A stretch of DNA of 64,000 nucleotides from Halorubrum trapanicum (GTDB lineage Archaea; Halobacteriota; Halobacteria; Halobacteriales; Haloferacaceae). A model generated the notes under the pieces. That model did not search any database. It saw only the letters and a list, made by a program, of their open reading frames with translations, and was not told where the DNA came from. This document shows positions 16,662 through 24,593 of the stretch, in pieces (the stretch's first letter is position 1; each line of letters begins with the position of its first letter). Location: NCBI RefSeq assembly GCF_002355655.1, contig NZ_AP017569.1:992001-1056000 (forward strand), in the 5' to 3' direction. The position numbers and the translations under genes are program-made.

Positions 16662-18194
16662 ATGGACGAGGAGTCGCTCCGCGGGCGGTCGGTCGGAGTG
16701 GTCGGGGCGGGCGTCGGCGGGCTCTCCGCGGCGGCCTACCTCGCGGCCGACGGCGCGGAGGTGACGGTGTACGAGCGCGCCGAGCGGGTCGGCGGGGTGG
16801 CCGGCCGGCTGGAGGTCGACGGGTTCCGGTTCGACACCGGTCCGTCGTGGTACCTGCTGCCGGACCTGTTCGAGCGGTTCTTCGACGACTTCGGTCGGTC
16901 GCCCGACGAGTTCTACGAGCTGACCCGGCTCGACCCGCACTACCGCGTGTGCTGGGACGACGGCGACAGCGCCGACGTTCCCGCCGATCCGGACGCGGCC
17001 GCCGACCTGTTCGAGTCGTACGAGCAGGGGGCGGGCGCGGCGTTCCGCGAGTACCTCGACGACGCCGAGCGAGCGTACGACGCCGGGATGGAGCGGTTCG
17101 TCCTCCCCGGGCGGTCGCGGTTCCGCGACTACCTCTCGCTCGACGTGCTCGCCGGGGGGCGGGAGCTGGATCTCCTGTCCAGTCTCGACGAGCGGGTGCG
17201 GTCGTACGTCGACCACCCGAAGCTCAGACAGCTGCTGGAGTACACCCTCGTCTTCCTCGGCGGGTCGCCGCACAACACGCCGGCGCTGTACCAGCTGATG
17301 AGCCACGTCGACTACGGGCTCGGCGTCTACTACCCGATGGGCGGGATGTACGAGGTGATCGAGGCGGTCGAGACGGTCGCCCGCGAGGCCGGCGCCGACG
17401 TCCACACCGGCGTCGAGGTGACGGGGCTGGAGCCGGTCCAGGGGGGCGTCGAGGTCGAGCTCGGCGGCGACCGCTACGTCCACGACCGAGTCGTCTGTAA
17501 CGCGCCGCCCGCGCACGTCGAGCGCGAGCTGCTCCCGGACGGCACCGTGCCGCGGCTCGGCGACTACTGGGAGCGGCGGACGTACGGCCCCTCGGCGCAC
17601 CTGCTGTACCTCGGCGTCGAGGGGGAGCTGCCGGAGCTGGAACACCACACGCTCGCGCTGCCGACGGACTGGGACCCGCACTTCGCGGCGATCTTCGACG
17701 ATCCGGCGTGGCCGACGGGGGAGGTCGAGCCGGTCGTGTACGTGAACGTCCCGTCCCGGACCGACCCCTCGGTCGCGCCCGAGGGCCACGAGGCGGTCGT
17801 GACGCTCGTGCCGCTCGCGCCGGGGCTCGACGACACGCCGGAGCGCCGGGCGGCGCTCAGGGAGCGCGTCCTCGACGCGGTGGCGTCGCGGACCGGCGTC
17901 GACCTCCGCGACCGGATCGTCGCCGAGGAGTCCGCGTGCGTCTCCGAGTTCGCGGAGCGGTTCGACCAGCCCGGCGGGAGCGCGCTCGGGCTAGCGCACA
18001 CGGTGCGACAGACCGGTCCGCTCCGTCCCGGGCCGCGCGTTCGCGGCACCGACCGACTCTACTACGTCGGCGGGAGCAGCAACCCCGGGATCGGCGTCCC
18101 GATGTGCCTGCTCGGCGGCGAACACGTCGCCGACGCCGTCGCGGCGGACGTCAGCGGCGGGCCGTTCGACCGGCTTCCGCTGGTCGGTCGGTGA
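16662..18194 (+). CDS. CrtI-family carotenoid desaturase/oxidoreductase
   Basis: A 510-residue flavoprotein of the phytoene desaturase family. The N-terminal dinucleotide-binding motif is VGAGVGGLSAA (Gly15-Gly20 region), followed by YERAERVGGVAGR and GFRFDTGPSWYLLPDLFERFF. The C-terminal signature YYVGGSSNPGIGVPMCLLGGEHVAD is the carotenoid dehydrogenase FAD-binding motif. It would desaturate a C40 or C50 carotene in the membrane on the route to bacterioruberin and retinal precursors. Which haloarchaeal CrtI paralogue this is cannot be decided from sequence alone. The ATG at 16662 is chosen over an upstream TTG. A TTCATAAAG box lies at about 16602. Halorhodopsin follows 148 bp downstream. 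Confidence 0.9.
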   Translation: MDEESLRGRSVGVVGAGVGGLSAAAYLAADGAEVTVYERAERVGGVAGRLEVDGFRFDTGPSWYLLPDLFERFFDDFGRSPDEFYELTRLDPHYRVCWDDGDSADVPADPDAAADLFESYEQGAGAAFREYLDDAERAYDAGMERFVLPGRSRFRDYLSLDVLAGGRELDLLSSLDERVRSYVDHPKLRQLLEYTLVFLGGSPHNTPALYQLMSHVDYGLGVYYPMGGMYEVIEAVETVAREAGADVHTGVEVTGLEPVQGGVEVELGGDRYVHDRVVCNAPPAHVERELLPDGTVPRLGDYWERRTYGPSAHLLYLGVEGELPELEHHTLALPTDWDPHFAAIFDDPAWPTGEVEPVVYVNVPSRTDPSVAPEGHEAVVTLVPLAPGLDDTPERRAALRERVLDAVASRTGVDLRDRIVAEESACVSEFAERFDQPGGSALGLAHTVRQTGPLRPGPRVRGTDRLYYVGGSSNPGIGVPMCLLGGEHVADAVAADVSGGPFDRLPLVGR

Positions 18195-18284
18195 CCGACG
18201 CGTCGCCGTAACGTCCGTCCACTCCTCGATCCGGTAATCGGAATGTTTTGAGAAATACCGCCCGATAACGGAATTCATCAAGAA

Positions 18285-18318
18285 AACCTTACCAGTAAGG
18301 TTAGTACATTTAATAAAT
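18285..18318 (+). promoter_or_regulatory. Halorhodopsin promoter with Bat-UAS-like palindrome
   Basis: AACCTTACCAGTAAGGTT (18285-18302) is a perfect 8+2+8 palindrome immediately upstream of the TATA box ATTTAATAAAT (18308-18318). The ATG is at 18343, so the transcript is nearly leaderless. The core ACC-N2-ACCAGT-N2-GG resembles the UAS ACC-N2-ACTAGT-N2-GG reported for the Halobacterium bop regulon and lies at the same distance from the TATA box. This suggests light- or oxygen-responsive activation by a Bat-type protein. Confidence 0.75.
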
Positions 18319-18342
18319 ACGCGGCGTACTTTTCGGCGTCGC

Positions 18343-19197
18343 ATGATCGAAACAGCCGCGGCCGACCTGCTCGCAAGCGGAACAGTCCCGCTCGAAATGA
18401 CCCAGACCCAGATCTTCGAGGCGATTCAGAGCGACACCCTCCTCGCCTCGTCGCTCTGGATCAACATCGCGCTCGCCGGCCTCTCGATACTCCTGTTCGT
18501 CTATATGGGGCGAAACGTCGAGGACCCCCGCGCCCAGCTGATCTTCGTCGCCACGCTGATGGTACCGCTGGTGTCGATCTCCAGCTACACGGGGCTCGTC
18601 TCCGGGCTCACGGTGAGCTTCCTCGAGATGCCGGCCGGCCACGCGCTGGCCGGCCAAGAGGTACTCACCCCGTGGGGGCGGTACCTCACGTGGGCGCTGT
18701 CGACGCCGATGATCCTGATCGCGCTCGGGCTGCTGGCCGGGTCGAACACCACGAAGCTGTTCACCGCGGTCGTCGCCGACATCGGGATGTGCGTCACGGG
18801 GCTCGCGGCCGCGCTGACCACGTCCTCGTACCTGCTGCGCTGGGTCTGGTACGTCATCAGCTGCGCGTTCTTCGTCGTCGTCCTCTACATCCTGCTCGCC
18901 GAGTGGGCCGAGGACGCCGAGGTCGCCGGCACCGCGGACATCTTCAACACGCTGAAGGTGCTCACCGTGGTCCTGTGGCTCGGCTACCCGATCTTCTGGG
19001 CGCTCGGCGCCGAGGGGCTCGCCGTGCTCGACGTCGCGGTCACCTCGTGGGCGTACAGCGGGATGGACATCGTCGCGAAGTACCTCTTCGCGTTCCTCCT
19101 GCTGCGCTGGGTCGTCAACAACGAGCGGACGGTCGCCGACGTGGCGTCCGGGCTCGGCTCGGGCTCCCGCGGCGGCGCGGCGCCCGCCGACGACTGA
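18343..19197 (+). CDS. hop: Halorhodopsin (light-driven chloride pump)
   Basis: A seven-helix retinal protein of 284 residues that pumps chloride inward on absorbing light. Helix C reads GRYLTWALSTPM. Thr116, Ser120 and Ala127 occupy the positions of the bacteriorhodopsin proton acceptor, Thr89 and donor; this T-S-A set marks a chloride pump rather than a proton pump. Arg113 is the equivalent of Arg82. In helix G, Asp242 is the counter-ion and Lys246 in MDIVAKYLF binds retinal. The long B-C loop (SFLEMPAGHALAGQ) and C-terminal PADD also match halorhodopsins. Retinal would derive from the carotenoid route to which the upstream desaturase belongs. Confidence 0.97.
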   Translation: MIETAAADLLASGTVPLEMTQTQIFEAIQSDTLLASSLWINIALAGLSILLFVYMGRNVEDPRAQLIFVATLMVPLVSISSYTGLVSGLTVSFLEMPAGHALAGQEVLTPWGRYLTWALSTPMILIALGLLAGSNTTKLFTAVVADIGMCVTGLAAALTTSSYLLRWVWYVISCAFFVVVLYILLAEWAEDAEVAGTADIFNTLKVLTVVLWLGYPIFWALGAEGLAVLDVAVTSWAYSGMDIVAKYLFAFLLLRWVVNNERTVADVASGLGSGSRGGAAPADD

Positions 19198-19303
19198 CCG
19201 GCCGCGGTCCGTTCTCCGCCTCTCTGTATTTTAACCGACGACGAGCCGCCGCCACGGCACCCGAGAGCGAAGCGCTAAACCCCCGGCGGCGGTGAGACGA
19301 GAC

Positions 19304-19642
19304 ATGAAGCAGGCCATCGTCGCCCGGGCGGACATCGGCATGGGCGAGGGGAAGCTCGCCGCGCAGGTCGCGCACGCGTCGCTGTCGGCGTACCAAGACG
19401 CGGGGCGGCGCGCGCGGAAGAAGTGGCAGGGGGAGGGCCAGAAGAAGGTCGTCCTCAGGGGCGACTCCGAGAGCCAGCTGTTCGAGCTGGCCGACAAGGC
19501 CGACACGGAGGGGCTGCCCTACGCCGTCGTCCGCGACGCCGGCCACACCCAGCTGGAGCCGGGCACCGTCACGGCGCTCGCGGTCGGGCCCGCCCGCGAC
19601 GACAGCGTCGACCGCGTCACCGGCGACCTCTCGCTGTACTGA
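19304..19642 (+). CDS. pth2: Peptidyl-tRNA hydrolase, archaeal type
   Basis: A 112-residue Pth2 enzyme that releases tRNA from peptidyl-tRNAs dropped by ribosomes. The conserved start [20 protein letters not shown], the [13 protein letters not shown] segment and [16 protein letters not shown] with its catalytic Asp/Thr region are all present and of normal length. The ATG at 19304 is preferred over an in-frame GTG four codons upstream. Its stop TGA is directly followed by the ATG of truD, so the two genes form an operon, a pairing common in haloarchaea. Confidence 0.95.
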   Translation: MKQAIVARADIGMGEGKLAAQVAHASLSAYQDAGRRARKKWQGEGQKKVVLRGDSESQLFELADKADTEGLPYAVVRDAGHTQLEPGTVTALAVGPARDDSVDRVTGDLSLY

Positions 19643-21139
19643 ATGACTTCCGAACGCACGCTCCGCGAGGCGCACCCGACCGAGCGCGCGGTGGGGATGG
19701 ACCACTACGTCAGCGGCGCCGACGGGATCGGCGGGCGGCTCCGCGAGTCGCCCGAGGACTTCCGCGTCCGCGAGCTGGAGGCGTTCGACGCGGCGCCGCT
19801 CGACGCCGACCCCGGGAGCTACCCCGACGTAGTCCTCCGGGCGACGCTCCGCGACTGGGACACCAACGACTTCGCGCGCCGGCTCTCGGACGCGCTCGGA
19901 ATCAGCCGCGAGCGCGTCTCGTGGGCCGGGACGAAGGACAAGCGCGCCGTCACCACGCAGCTGTTCACGGTCCGCGGCATCGACGCCGACGACCTCCCCG
20001 AGATCCGCGGCGCCGAGATTGAGGCGCTCGGCCGGGCGGGTCGGAGCCTCTCGTTCGGCGACCTGGCGGGCAACGCCTTCGAGATCCGCGTCGCCGACGC
20101 GGTCGACGAGGCGCCCGAGCGCGTCGCCGAGGCGGTCGCCGACCTCCGGGCGTTCGCGGGCGGCGAGGGCGCTGACGACGGGGATAACAGCGGCGACGCG
20201 GACGCCCACGAGTTCTCGATCGAGGCGACCGTCGGCGTCCCGAACTACTTCGGCCAGCAGCGCTTCGGCAGCCGGCGGCCGGTGACGCACCTCGTGGGGC
20301 TCGCGATCGCCCGGCGCGACCCCCGTGAAGCGGTCCGGCTGTACGCCGGCAACCCGGCCGAGACGGAGCCGGACGACACCCGGGCCGCGCGCGACCGCGT
20401 CGACGCGGCGTTCGGCGTGAGCGGGGGGAGCGAGTCCGGCGACGCCGGCGACGGTCCCGCCGCCGACGGCACGGGCGACGGCGACTGGACCGCCTGTCTC
20501 GACGCGATCCCCGGCAAGCTCCGGTTCGAGCGCTCGATGGTCCACCGGCTCGCCGACCGCGGCGTCCCCCCCGACGCGCCGCCCGACGACGAGGACTGGT
20601 GGCACGCGCTGGAGGCGGTGCCCTCGAACCTCCAGCGGCTGTTCGTCAACGCCGCGCAGTCGTCCCTCTTCAACCGGATCGCGAGCGAGCGACTGCGCCG
20701 CGGGCTCCCGTTCGACCGCCCCGTCGCCGGCGACGTGGTCTGTTTCGCCGACGGCGACGCGCCCGAGGCGCTGTACGCGCCGGACACCGACCGGCTCCAG
20801 CGGGTCGACGAGGACCGGGTCTCCCTCGTCGCCCGCCACTGCGAGCGCGGGCGGGCGTTCGTCACCGCGCCGCTCGTCGGCACCGAGACGGAGCTCGGCG
20901 ACGGCGAGCCGGGGGAGATCGAGCGGGAGATCCTCGCCGACGCCGGGATCGAGCCGGGCGACTTCGCGCTCCCCGGCGAGTTCGACTCCAAGGGGACCCG
21001 GCGGGCGATCCTCCTGCGCACGGACCTCGACGTGACGTTCGCGGACGGCGACCCGCGCTTCGCGTTCGCGCTCCCGAGCGGCTCGTACGCGACCGTGCTG
21101 CTCCGCGAGTTCACGAAGCGCGGCCCGCTCGACCTCTGA
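19643..21139 (+). CDS. truD: tRNA pseudouridine synthase TruD
   Basis: A 498-residue pseudouridine synthase acting on tRNA position 13. Motif I (FRVREL), the catalytic Asp99 in [13 protein letters not shown], and the [15 protein letters not shown] motif are clear. The TRUD insertion domain is stretched by two acidic low-complexity loops (about residues 174-192 and 257-275). The start codon follows the pth2 stop with no gap. C-terminal GTRRAILLR and [16 protein letters not shown] complete the catalytic core. Confidence 0.95.
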   Translation: MTSERTLREAHPTERAVGMDHYVSGADGIGGRLRESPEDFRVRELEAFDAAPLDADPGSYPDVVLRATLRDWDTNDFARRLSDALGISRERVSWAGTKDKRAVTTQLFTVRGIDADDLPEIRGAEIEALGRAGRSLSFGDLAGNAFEIRVADAVDEAPERVAEAVADLRAFAGGEGADDGDNSGDADAHEFSIEATVGVPNYFGQQRFGSRRPVTHLVGLAIARRDPREAVRLYAGNPAETEPDDTRAARDRVDAAFGVSGGSESGDAGDGPAADGTGDGDWTACLDAIPGKLRFERSMVHRLADRGVPPDAPPDDEDWWHALEAVPSNLQRLFVNAAQSSLFNRIASERLRRGLPFDRPVAGDVVCFADGDAPEALYAPDTDRLQRVDEDRVSLVARHCERGRAFVTAPLVGTETELGDGEPGEIEREILADAGIEPGDFALPGEFDSKGTRRAILLRTDLDVTFADGDPRFAFALPSGSYATVLLREFTKRGPLDL

Positions 21140-21243
21140 TCGATCCACGATTGTGTACTACTAAGTGAGTTCAGCGGTCGAAACCACCACATTACTGTGT
21201 TCCGTTCCGAGCCGTTTTTGTGCGACAGCCCGCAACCGAAGGC

Positions 21244-21798
21244 ATGACCCGGATCGTCGTCATCGACCTCCACGGCCAGTTCACCCACCTCGAACGGCGG
21301 GCGCTCCGCGACCTCGGCGTCGACACCGAAATCGTCTCCGCGGACACGCCGACCGACGAGGTCGACGCGGACGGAGTCGTCCTCTCGGGCGGCCCGGACA
21401 TGGACCGCGTCGGCAACGCCCCGGACTACCTCGAACTGGACGTCCCCGTCCTCGGGATCTGTCTGGGAATGCAGCTGATCGCCGCGGAGCTCGACGGGTC
21501 GGTCGGCGCGGGCGATTACGGCGGCTACGCCGACGTCGACGTCGAGATCACCGACGACGAGGACCCGCTCGTCGGGTCGCTCGCGCCCGAGACGCGCGTC
21601 TGGGCCTCGCACGCCGACGAGGTGACCGAGCTGCCCGACGGGTTCGCCCGCACCGCCACCTCCGACGTCTGCGGCATCGAGGCGATGGCCGACCCGGACG
21701 CGGGGCTGTACGGCGTCCAGTGGCACCCCGAGGTCGCCCACACGGAGCGCGGTGAGGAGGTCTTCGAGAACTTCGTCGCGATCTGCGAGTCGGCGTAG
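21244..21798 (+). CDS. guaAA: GMP synthase, glutamine amidotransferase subunit
   Basis: A 184-residue class I glutamine amidotransferase that supplies ammonia to the separate ATP-pyrophosphatase subunit (GuaAB), converting XMP to GMP. The triad is Cys73 in GICLGMQ with His161 and Glu163 in QWHPE. The short stand-alone form is the archaeal pattern, where the two halves are separate genes; the synthase subunit is not in this window. The ATG at 21244 begins MTRIVVIDLHGQ; an in-frame GTG eight codons upstream is less likely. A T-rich TTTTTGTG box lies about 26 nt upstream. Confidence 0.92.
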   Translation: MTRIVVIDLHGQFTHLERRALRDLGVDTEIVSADTPTDEVDADGVVLSGGPDMDRVGNAPDYLELDVPVLGICLGMQLIAAELDGSVGAGDYGGYADVDVEITDDEDPLVGSLAPETRVWASHADEVTELPDGFARTATSDVCGIEAMADPDAGLYGVQWHPEVAHTERGEEVFENFVAICESA

Positions 21799-21821
21799 GA
21801 ACGTCGGCAGGCAGCCGAGAA

Positions 21822-22247
21822 CTATTCGCTGATGTGCGCCGTCAAAACCGGGAGTTCGCTATATCGGACGACCCGCTCGGCGACCGACCCCGCCGTGACG
21901 AAGCGCCCGATCCCGGTGCGGCCGTGGGTCCCCATCGCGATCAGGTCGGCCCCGTAGTCGGCCGCGGCGTCGAGGATCTCCTCGTGCGGGCGACCGCGAC
22001 GGAGGTGGAGTTCGGCTTCGACGCCCCGCTCCGCGGCCGCCTCCGCGACCGCGTCAAGCGCGCGCTCGCCGCGCTCCTCCTCGCGTTCGACGACCATATC
22101 CCACTCGTCGGCGCCGGCGACGCCCTCGTCGACGACGAACAGCCCGTGGATCCGGGCGCCCGTCAGCGCGGCGAGCCCGCAGGCCTGCTCGATCGCGGCG
22201 GCGCTCCCGGCGCTCCCGTCGGTCGGACATAAGATTGCGTCGTACAT
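21822..22247 (-). CDS. Universal stress protein (UspA family)
   Basis: A 141-residue single-domain UspA protein. It has the expected ATP-binding features: Asp near the N-terminus in ILCPTDGS and the glycine-rich GTHGRTGIGRFVTAGSVAERVV loop matching G-2x-G-9x-G(S/T). Such proteins bind ATP as dimers and modulate stress responses; a specific target cannot be named. It is convergent with guaAA (24 bp between stops) and 24 bp downstream of the small zinc protein on the same strand. Confidence 0.92.
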   Translation of the reverse strand: MYDAILCPTDGSAGSAAAIEQACGLAALTGARIHGLFVVDEGVAGADEWDMVVEREEERGERALDAVAEAAAERGVEAELHLRRGRPHEEILDAAADYGADLIAMGTHGRTGIGRFVTAGSVAERVVRYSELPVLTAHISE

Positions 22248-22271
22248 CGGTGTCGGTCTCGCGCCCCCGTC

Positions 22272-22469
22272 TCAGAGCCGGTACCGCCGGACCGTCGCCT
22301 CGCCACAGCCCGGGCACTCGTGGCGGTACTCGACGGTCGCGCCCGTCGTCGCGGCCGTCCACTCGCTCTCCTCGTCGACGAACCCGCACTCCTCGCAGAC
22401 GTGCGGTCGGCCGTCGAAGCGCGCCCGGAGCCGGTCGAACGCCGTGGTACCGCCGGTACGAGATGACAT
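22272..22469 (-). CDS. Small two-CxxC zinc-ribbon protein
   Basis: A 65-residue protein with CEECG and CPGCG knuckles about 25 residues apart, forming a predicted zinc ribbon. Tiny zinc-finger proteins are frequent in haloarchaea and mostly uncharacterised. The conserved start MSSRTGG and an Arg-rich first half suggest nucleic-acid or protein binding, which is inference. It probably shares a transcript with the UspA gene downstream. Confidence 0.85.
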   Translation of the reverse strand: MSSRTGGTTAFDRLRARFDGRPHVCEECGFVDEESEWTAATTGATVEYRHECPGCGEATVRRYRL

Positions 22470-22633
22470 GTGGTAACGGTACTCAATAGCATTATTAATA
22501 GTTTACTACGAGGGGTAGCAGCCGCGCCCAGCGGCAGGAGTAGCTCCTCGCGTCCGACATCGACTCCGGAAAACGGGTGTGCCGCCCACCTGACGGACGG
22601 ACGGACGTGCCGCCTGACAGTCAGGCGCGCCGC

Positions 22634-22900
22634 CTACTCCGCGAACAGCTCGTCGACGGCCTCACCCGCGGTCTCGACGGCCTCCTGCGCGACCGCCTCG
22701 CGGTCGGGCTCCGCGTCCTCGGGCGCGTTGAGGTAGACGTCCACGTCGAGGACGCCCTCCTCGAACGTGACGGTGACGTCCAGATCCGTGACCGTCGACT
22801 GGTCGTAGTGTTTGAACACGATCCCCTCGGCCGCCTCGGCGGCGGTGCGAACGACTTCGTCGTCGCTCGGCTCCGAGTCGGCGTCGGCGTCGTCGGGCAC
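22634..22900 (-). CDS. DUF3194 family protein
   Basis: An 88-residue acidic protein with a GTG start at 22900, four bases after the prefoldin beta stop. The pattern VVRTAAEAAEGIVFKHYDQSTVTDLDVTV is that of DUF3194, an archaeal family nearly always encoded next to prefoldin beta. Its role is unknown; the constant neighbourhood suggests a link to protein folding or the adjoining translation genes. It is the last gene of a five-gene minus-strand group. Confidence 0.88.
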   Translation of the reverse strand: MPDDADADSEPSDDEVVRTAAEAAEGIVFKHYDQSTVTDLDVTVTFEEGVLDVDVYLNAPEDAEPDREAVAQEAVETAGEAVDELFAE

Positions 22901-22904
22901 GGCC

Positions 22905-23306
22905 TTACGCGCCGCCGGCGCCCGGACCGCCCGGTCCCATCGGGCCGCCGCCGCCGCCCGCGCCGCCCTGGAGCATCTGCTGGAGCTCGCTCTGGAGGTC
23001 GTCGAACTGCTCTTCGACGCGCTCCTCCTGCTTCTCGAGCTGCTCGACGCGGACCTCGAGCGAGTCGACCTTCTCCTCGAGGTCGTCGTAGGCGGACTCG
23101 TAGTCCGTCTCGACGAGGACCTCGCCGATCTCGCGGTACATCCCCGCGTCCTCGTCGACGTCTTCGAGGGCGTCGAGGGCGGTCTTCGACTCGTTGAGCG
23201 CGGACTGCGCCTGCTCCTTCTGCTCGGCGACCTGCTGTGCGGTCTCCTGAAGCTCCTGCAGTTCCTCGATCTTCTCCTGTGCCTCGGGCGGCATGTTCCC
23301 TTGCAT
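22905..23306 (-). CDS. pfdB: Prefoldin subunit beta
   Basis: A 133-residue subunit of the jellyfish-shaped archaeal prefoldin chaperone, which hands unfolded proteins to the thermosome. Two long coiled coils flank a short beta hairpin ([18 protein letters not shown]), the family layout. A Gly/Pro-rich C-terminal tail ([16 protein letters not shown]) replaces the usual short end. The ATG at 23306 gives [16 protein letters not shown]; the second Met is an alternative. It sits between pcc1 and DUF3194, the usual archaeal order. Confidence 0.94.
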   Translation of the reverse strand: MQGNMPPEAQEKIEELQELQETAQQVAEQKEQAQSALNESKTALDALEDVDEDAGMYREIGEVLVETDYESAYDDLEEKVDSLEVRVEQLEKQEERVEEQFDDLQSELQQMLQGGAGGGGGPMGPGGPGAGGA

Positions 23307-23413
23307 GGGCGGACCGAGGCGGCCCGGACAGAAAAACCCCTTACTTCTCCGACGAGGGAGAGATGGGCTCGCAGCGGCCCGAAGAGTCGCGGTATCGGCG
23401 TATTCGGTGAGCC

Positions 23414-23671
23414 TCAATCGCGCCCCGCGCCGACGTCCTCGGCGACCGCGACCAGCCGCGACCAGCTGTTGACGCCGGCGCGCAGCGCCACGAGGTCGTC
23501 GGCGAGCACGCGGACGCGGACCGACTCGCCCTCGCGGTCGACCGTCGCGCTCGATCGGGCGTCGTCGATCTCGCCGACCTCGGGACCGAGCGCGTCGGCC
23601 ACGACGCGGGCGCGCCGCTCGGTGGGGTAACTGAAAGAGAGGACCGTCTCGTGTGCGCGCGTCGCCGTCAC
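23414..23671 (-). CDS. pcc1: KEOPS complex subunit Pcc1
   Basis: An 85-residue protein matching Pcc1/CTAG, the dimerisation subunit of KEOPS, which makes the t6A modification of ANN-decoding tRNAs. The two-strand, two-helix pattern [17 protein letters not shown] and [24 protein letters not shown] is diagnostic. The start is GTG at 23671. The gene is between rpoP and prefoldin beta, as in many archaea. Confidence 0.9.
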   Translation of the reverse strand: MTATRAHETVLSFSYPTERRARVVADALGPEVGEIDDARSSATVDREGESVRVRVLADDLVALRAGVNSWSRLVAVAEDVGAGRD

Positions 23672-23694
23672 GGTCCGAAATGGAGGGAGGTCGC

Positions 23695-23829
23695 TTACTC
23701 GACGTCGACTTCCTTGATGTCGCCGCCGCGCTCCTTCAGGAGGACGCGGTGGCCGCAGTACGGGCAGCGCACGCCGCCGTACTCGTCGAGGGTGACGTCG
23801 CGCTTACAGCGGGAGCACTTGTAGCTCAT
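23695..23829 (-). CDS. rpoP: RNA polymerase subunit P (Rpb12-like)
   Basis: A 44-residue protein starting [14 protein letters not shown] and containing [12 protein letters not shown], that is, two zinc-binding C-x2-C pairs followed by the conserved basic strand. This is archaeal RNAP subunit P, which helps RNAP assembly and open-complex formation. It lies 4 bp after the rpl37ae stop and 23 bp before pcc1. Its length and order are as expected for archaea. Confidence 0.95.
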   Translation of the reverse strand: MSYKCSRCKRDVTLDEYGGVRCPYCGHRVLLKERGGDIKEVDVE

Positions 23830-23833
23830 CGTC

Positions 23834-24100
23834 CTATTCCTCGTCGGCGAGCGCGGCGCGGATGGAGCGGCGGACGGTGCGACCGCCGGGCGTCTCGGGG
23901 CGGTACGCGCCGCCCGTGAACGTCTCGCCGGTCTCCTCGTTGACCCAGATGCCGGTGCCTTTGCGCGTGACGTCGTCGCCGTCGACGGTCGCGTTGCGCA
24001 TCTCCGCTTCGATGTCCTGGACCCGCTTGCGGGAGACCCGGCCGTAGCGGGCGCCGAATCGGCCCGCGCTGCCGGTGCTTCGAGCCTTGTCCTCAGCCAT
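23834..24100 (-). CDS. rpl37ae: Ribosomal protein eL43 (L37Ae) lacking zinc-finger cysteines
   Basis: An 88-residue large-subunit protein with the family hallmarks [30 protein letters not shown] and [19 protein letters not shown]. In known archaeal and eukaryotic eL43 the middle carries a C-x2-C...C-x2-C zinc ribbon. Here that stretch reads [25 protein letters not shown], with no cysteine at all and about four residues fewer in the first knuckle. The fold would have to be held without zinc. The start ATG at 24100 and operon position with rpoP confirm identity. Confidence 0.93.
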   Translation of the reverse strand: MAEDKARSTGSAGRFGARYGRVSRKRVQDIEAEMRNATVDGDDVTRKGTGIWVNEETGETFTGGAYRPETPGGRTVRRSIRAALADEE

Positions 24101-24180
24101 AGTAGCCACTTCTACCGCCAGCGTAGGTAAAAAGGCTGCGAGTTGGGGGCGGGCGGCGACGACGGAGTACGAGCCGAAGG

Positions 24181-24530
24181 CGGTGGCGCGTGCCTGCGAG
24201 CGGCCGGAGCGAAGCGGAGGCCGCGAAGCCAGCACCGCGCGAGGGAGTCAGTCGCCGGAGCGAAGCGACGGCGACTGACGAGGCTGGGGAGGCGTGAGGC
24301 TGCTGTGCGGGGCGGTGCGGGGTGGGACTCAAAGGGGCAGTCAGGAGGCAGGCGCAGGCGAAGTAAGCACCGCAGCGAAGGAGCGACAGCGACTGAGCGA
24401 GGAGCGCAACGAGCGTGCGCCTGCCTCCTGGCTGGGGCTTTGCCAGTGTTCGCTGTTGATCCGTAGTCGAGTTCGGACAACCGAGCGACTGGGGCTTTAG
24501 AGGTGTTCGTGTCGATGTTGTCGGTAGGAA
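24181..24530 (+). repeat. Structured repeat copy C (candidate RNA) with one extra 57-bp satellite
   Basis: This copy lies between divergent rpl37ae and thi4. Stem III pairs 24338-24356 with 24416-24434 over 19 bp with one U.G; its sequence (GGAGGCAGGCGCA arm) differs from copies A and B. Stem II is GTCAGTCGCCG/CGGCGACTGAC. Stem I has GCGCGTGC against GCACCGCGC with one bulge and tandem GA. CTGGGGCTTT recurs at 24432 and 24489, 57 nt apart. It is the only copy without TTTATAA boxes at both ends. Confidence 0.82.
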
Positions 24531-24567
24531 TCATACACACAGCGACGTACCGACCGCAACCTCTTTC

Positions 24568-24590
24568 ACTACCAAGTAATACTACCAAGT
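24568..24590 (+). promoter_or_regulatory. Direct repeat at the thi4 start, candidate ThiR operator
   Basis: ACTACCAAGT occurs twice (24568-24577 and 24581-24590), 13 bp apart, ending 4 nt before the thi4 ATG at 24594. A site here would overlap the transcription start of a leaderless mRNA and suit a repressor. Haloarchaeal thi4 is known to be repressed by the HTH-ThiN protein ThiR, and such a protein is encoded at 30573 in this window. The match of site to regulator is inference. Confidence 0.5.
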
Positions 24591-24593
24591 TGT

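Noticed and set aside
24500-24593. TPP riboswitch upstream of thi4
   Set aside because: No THI-box sequence and no room for one; the transcript is probably leaderless. A protein operator fits better.
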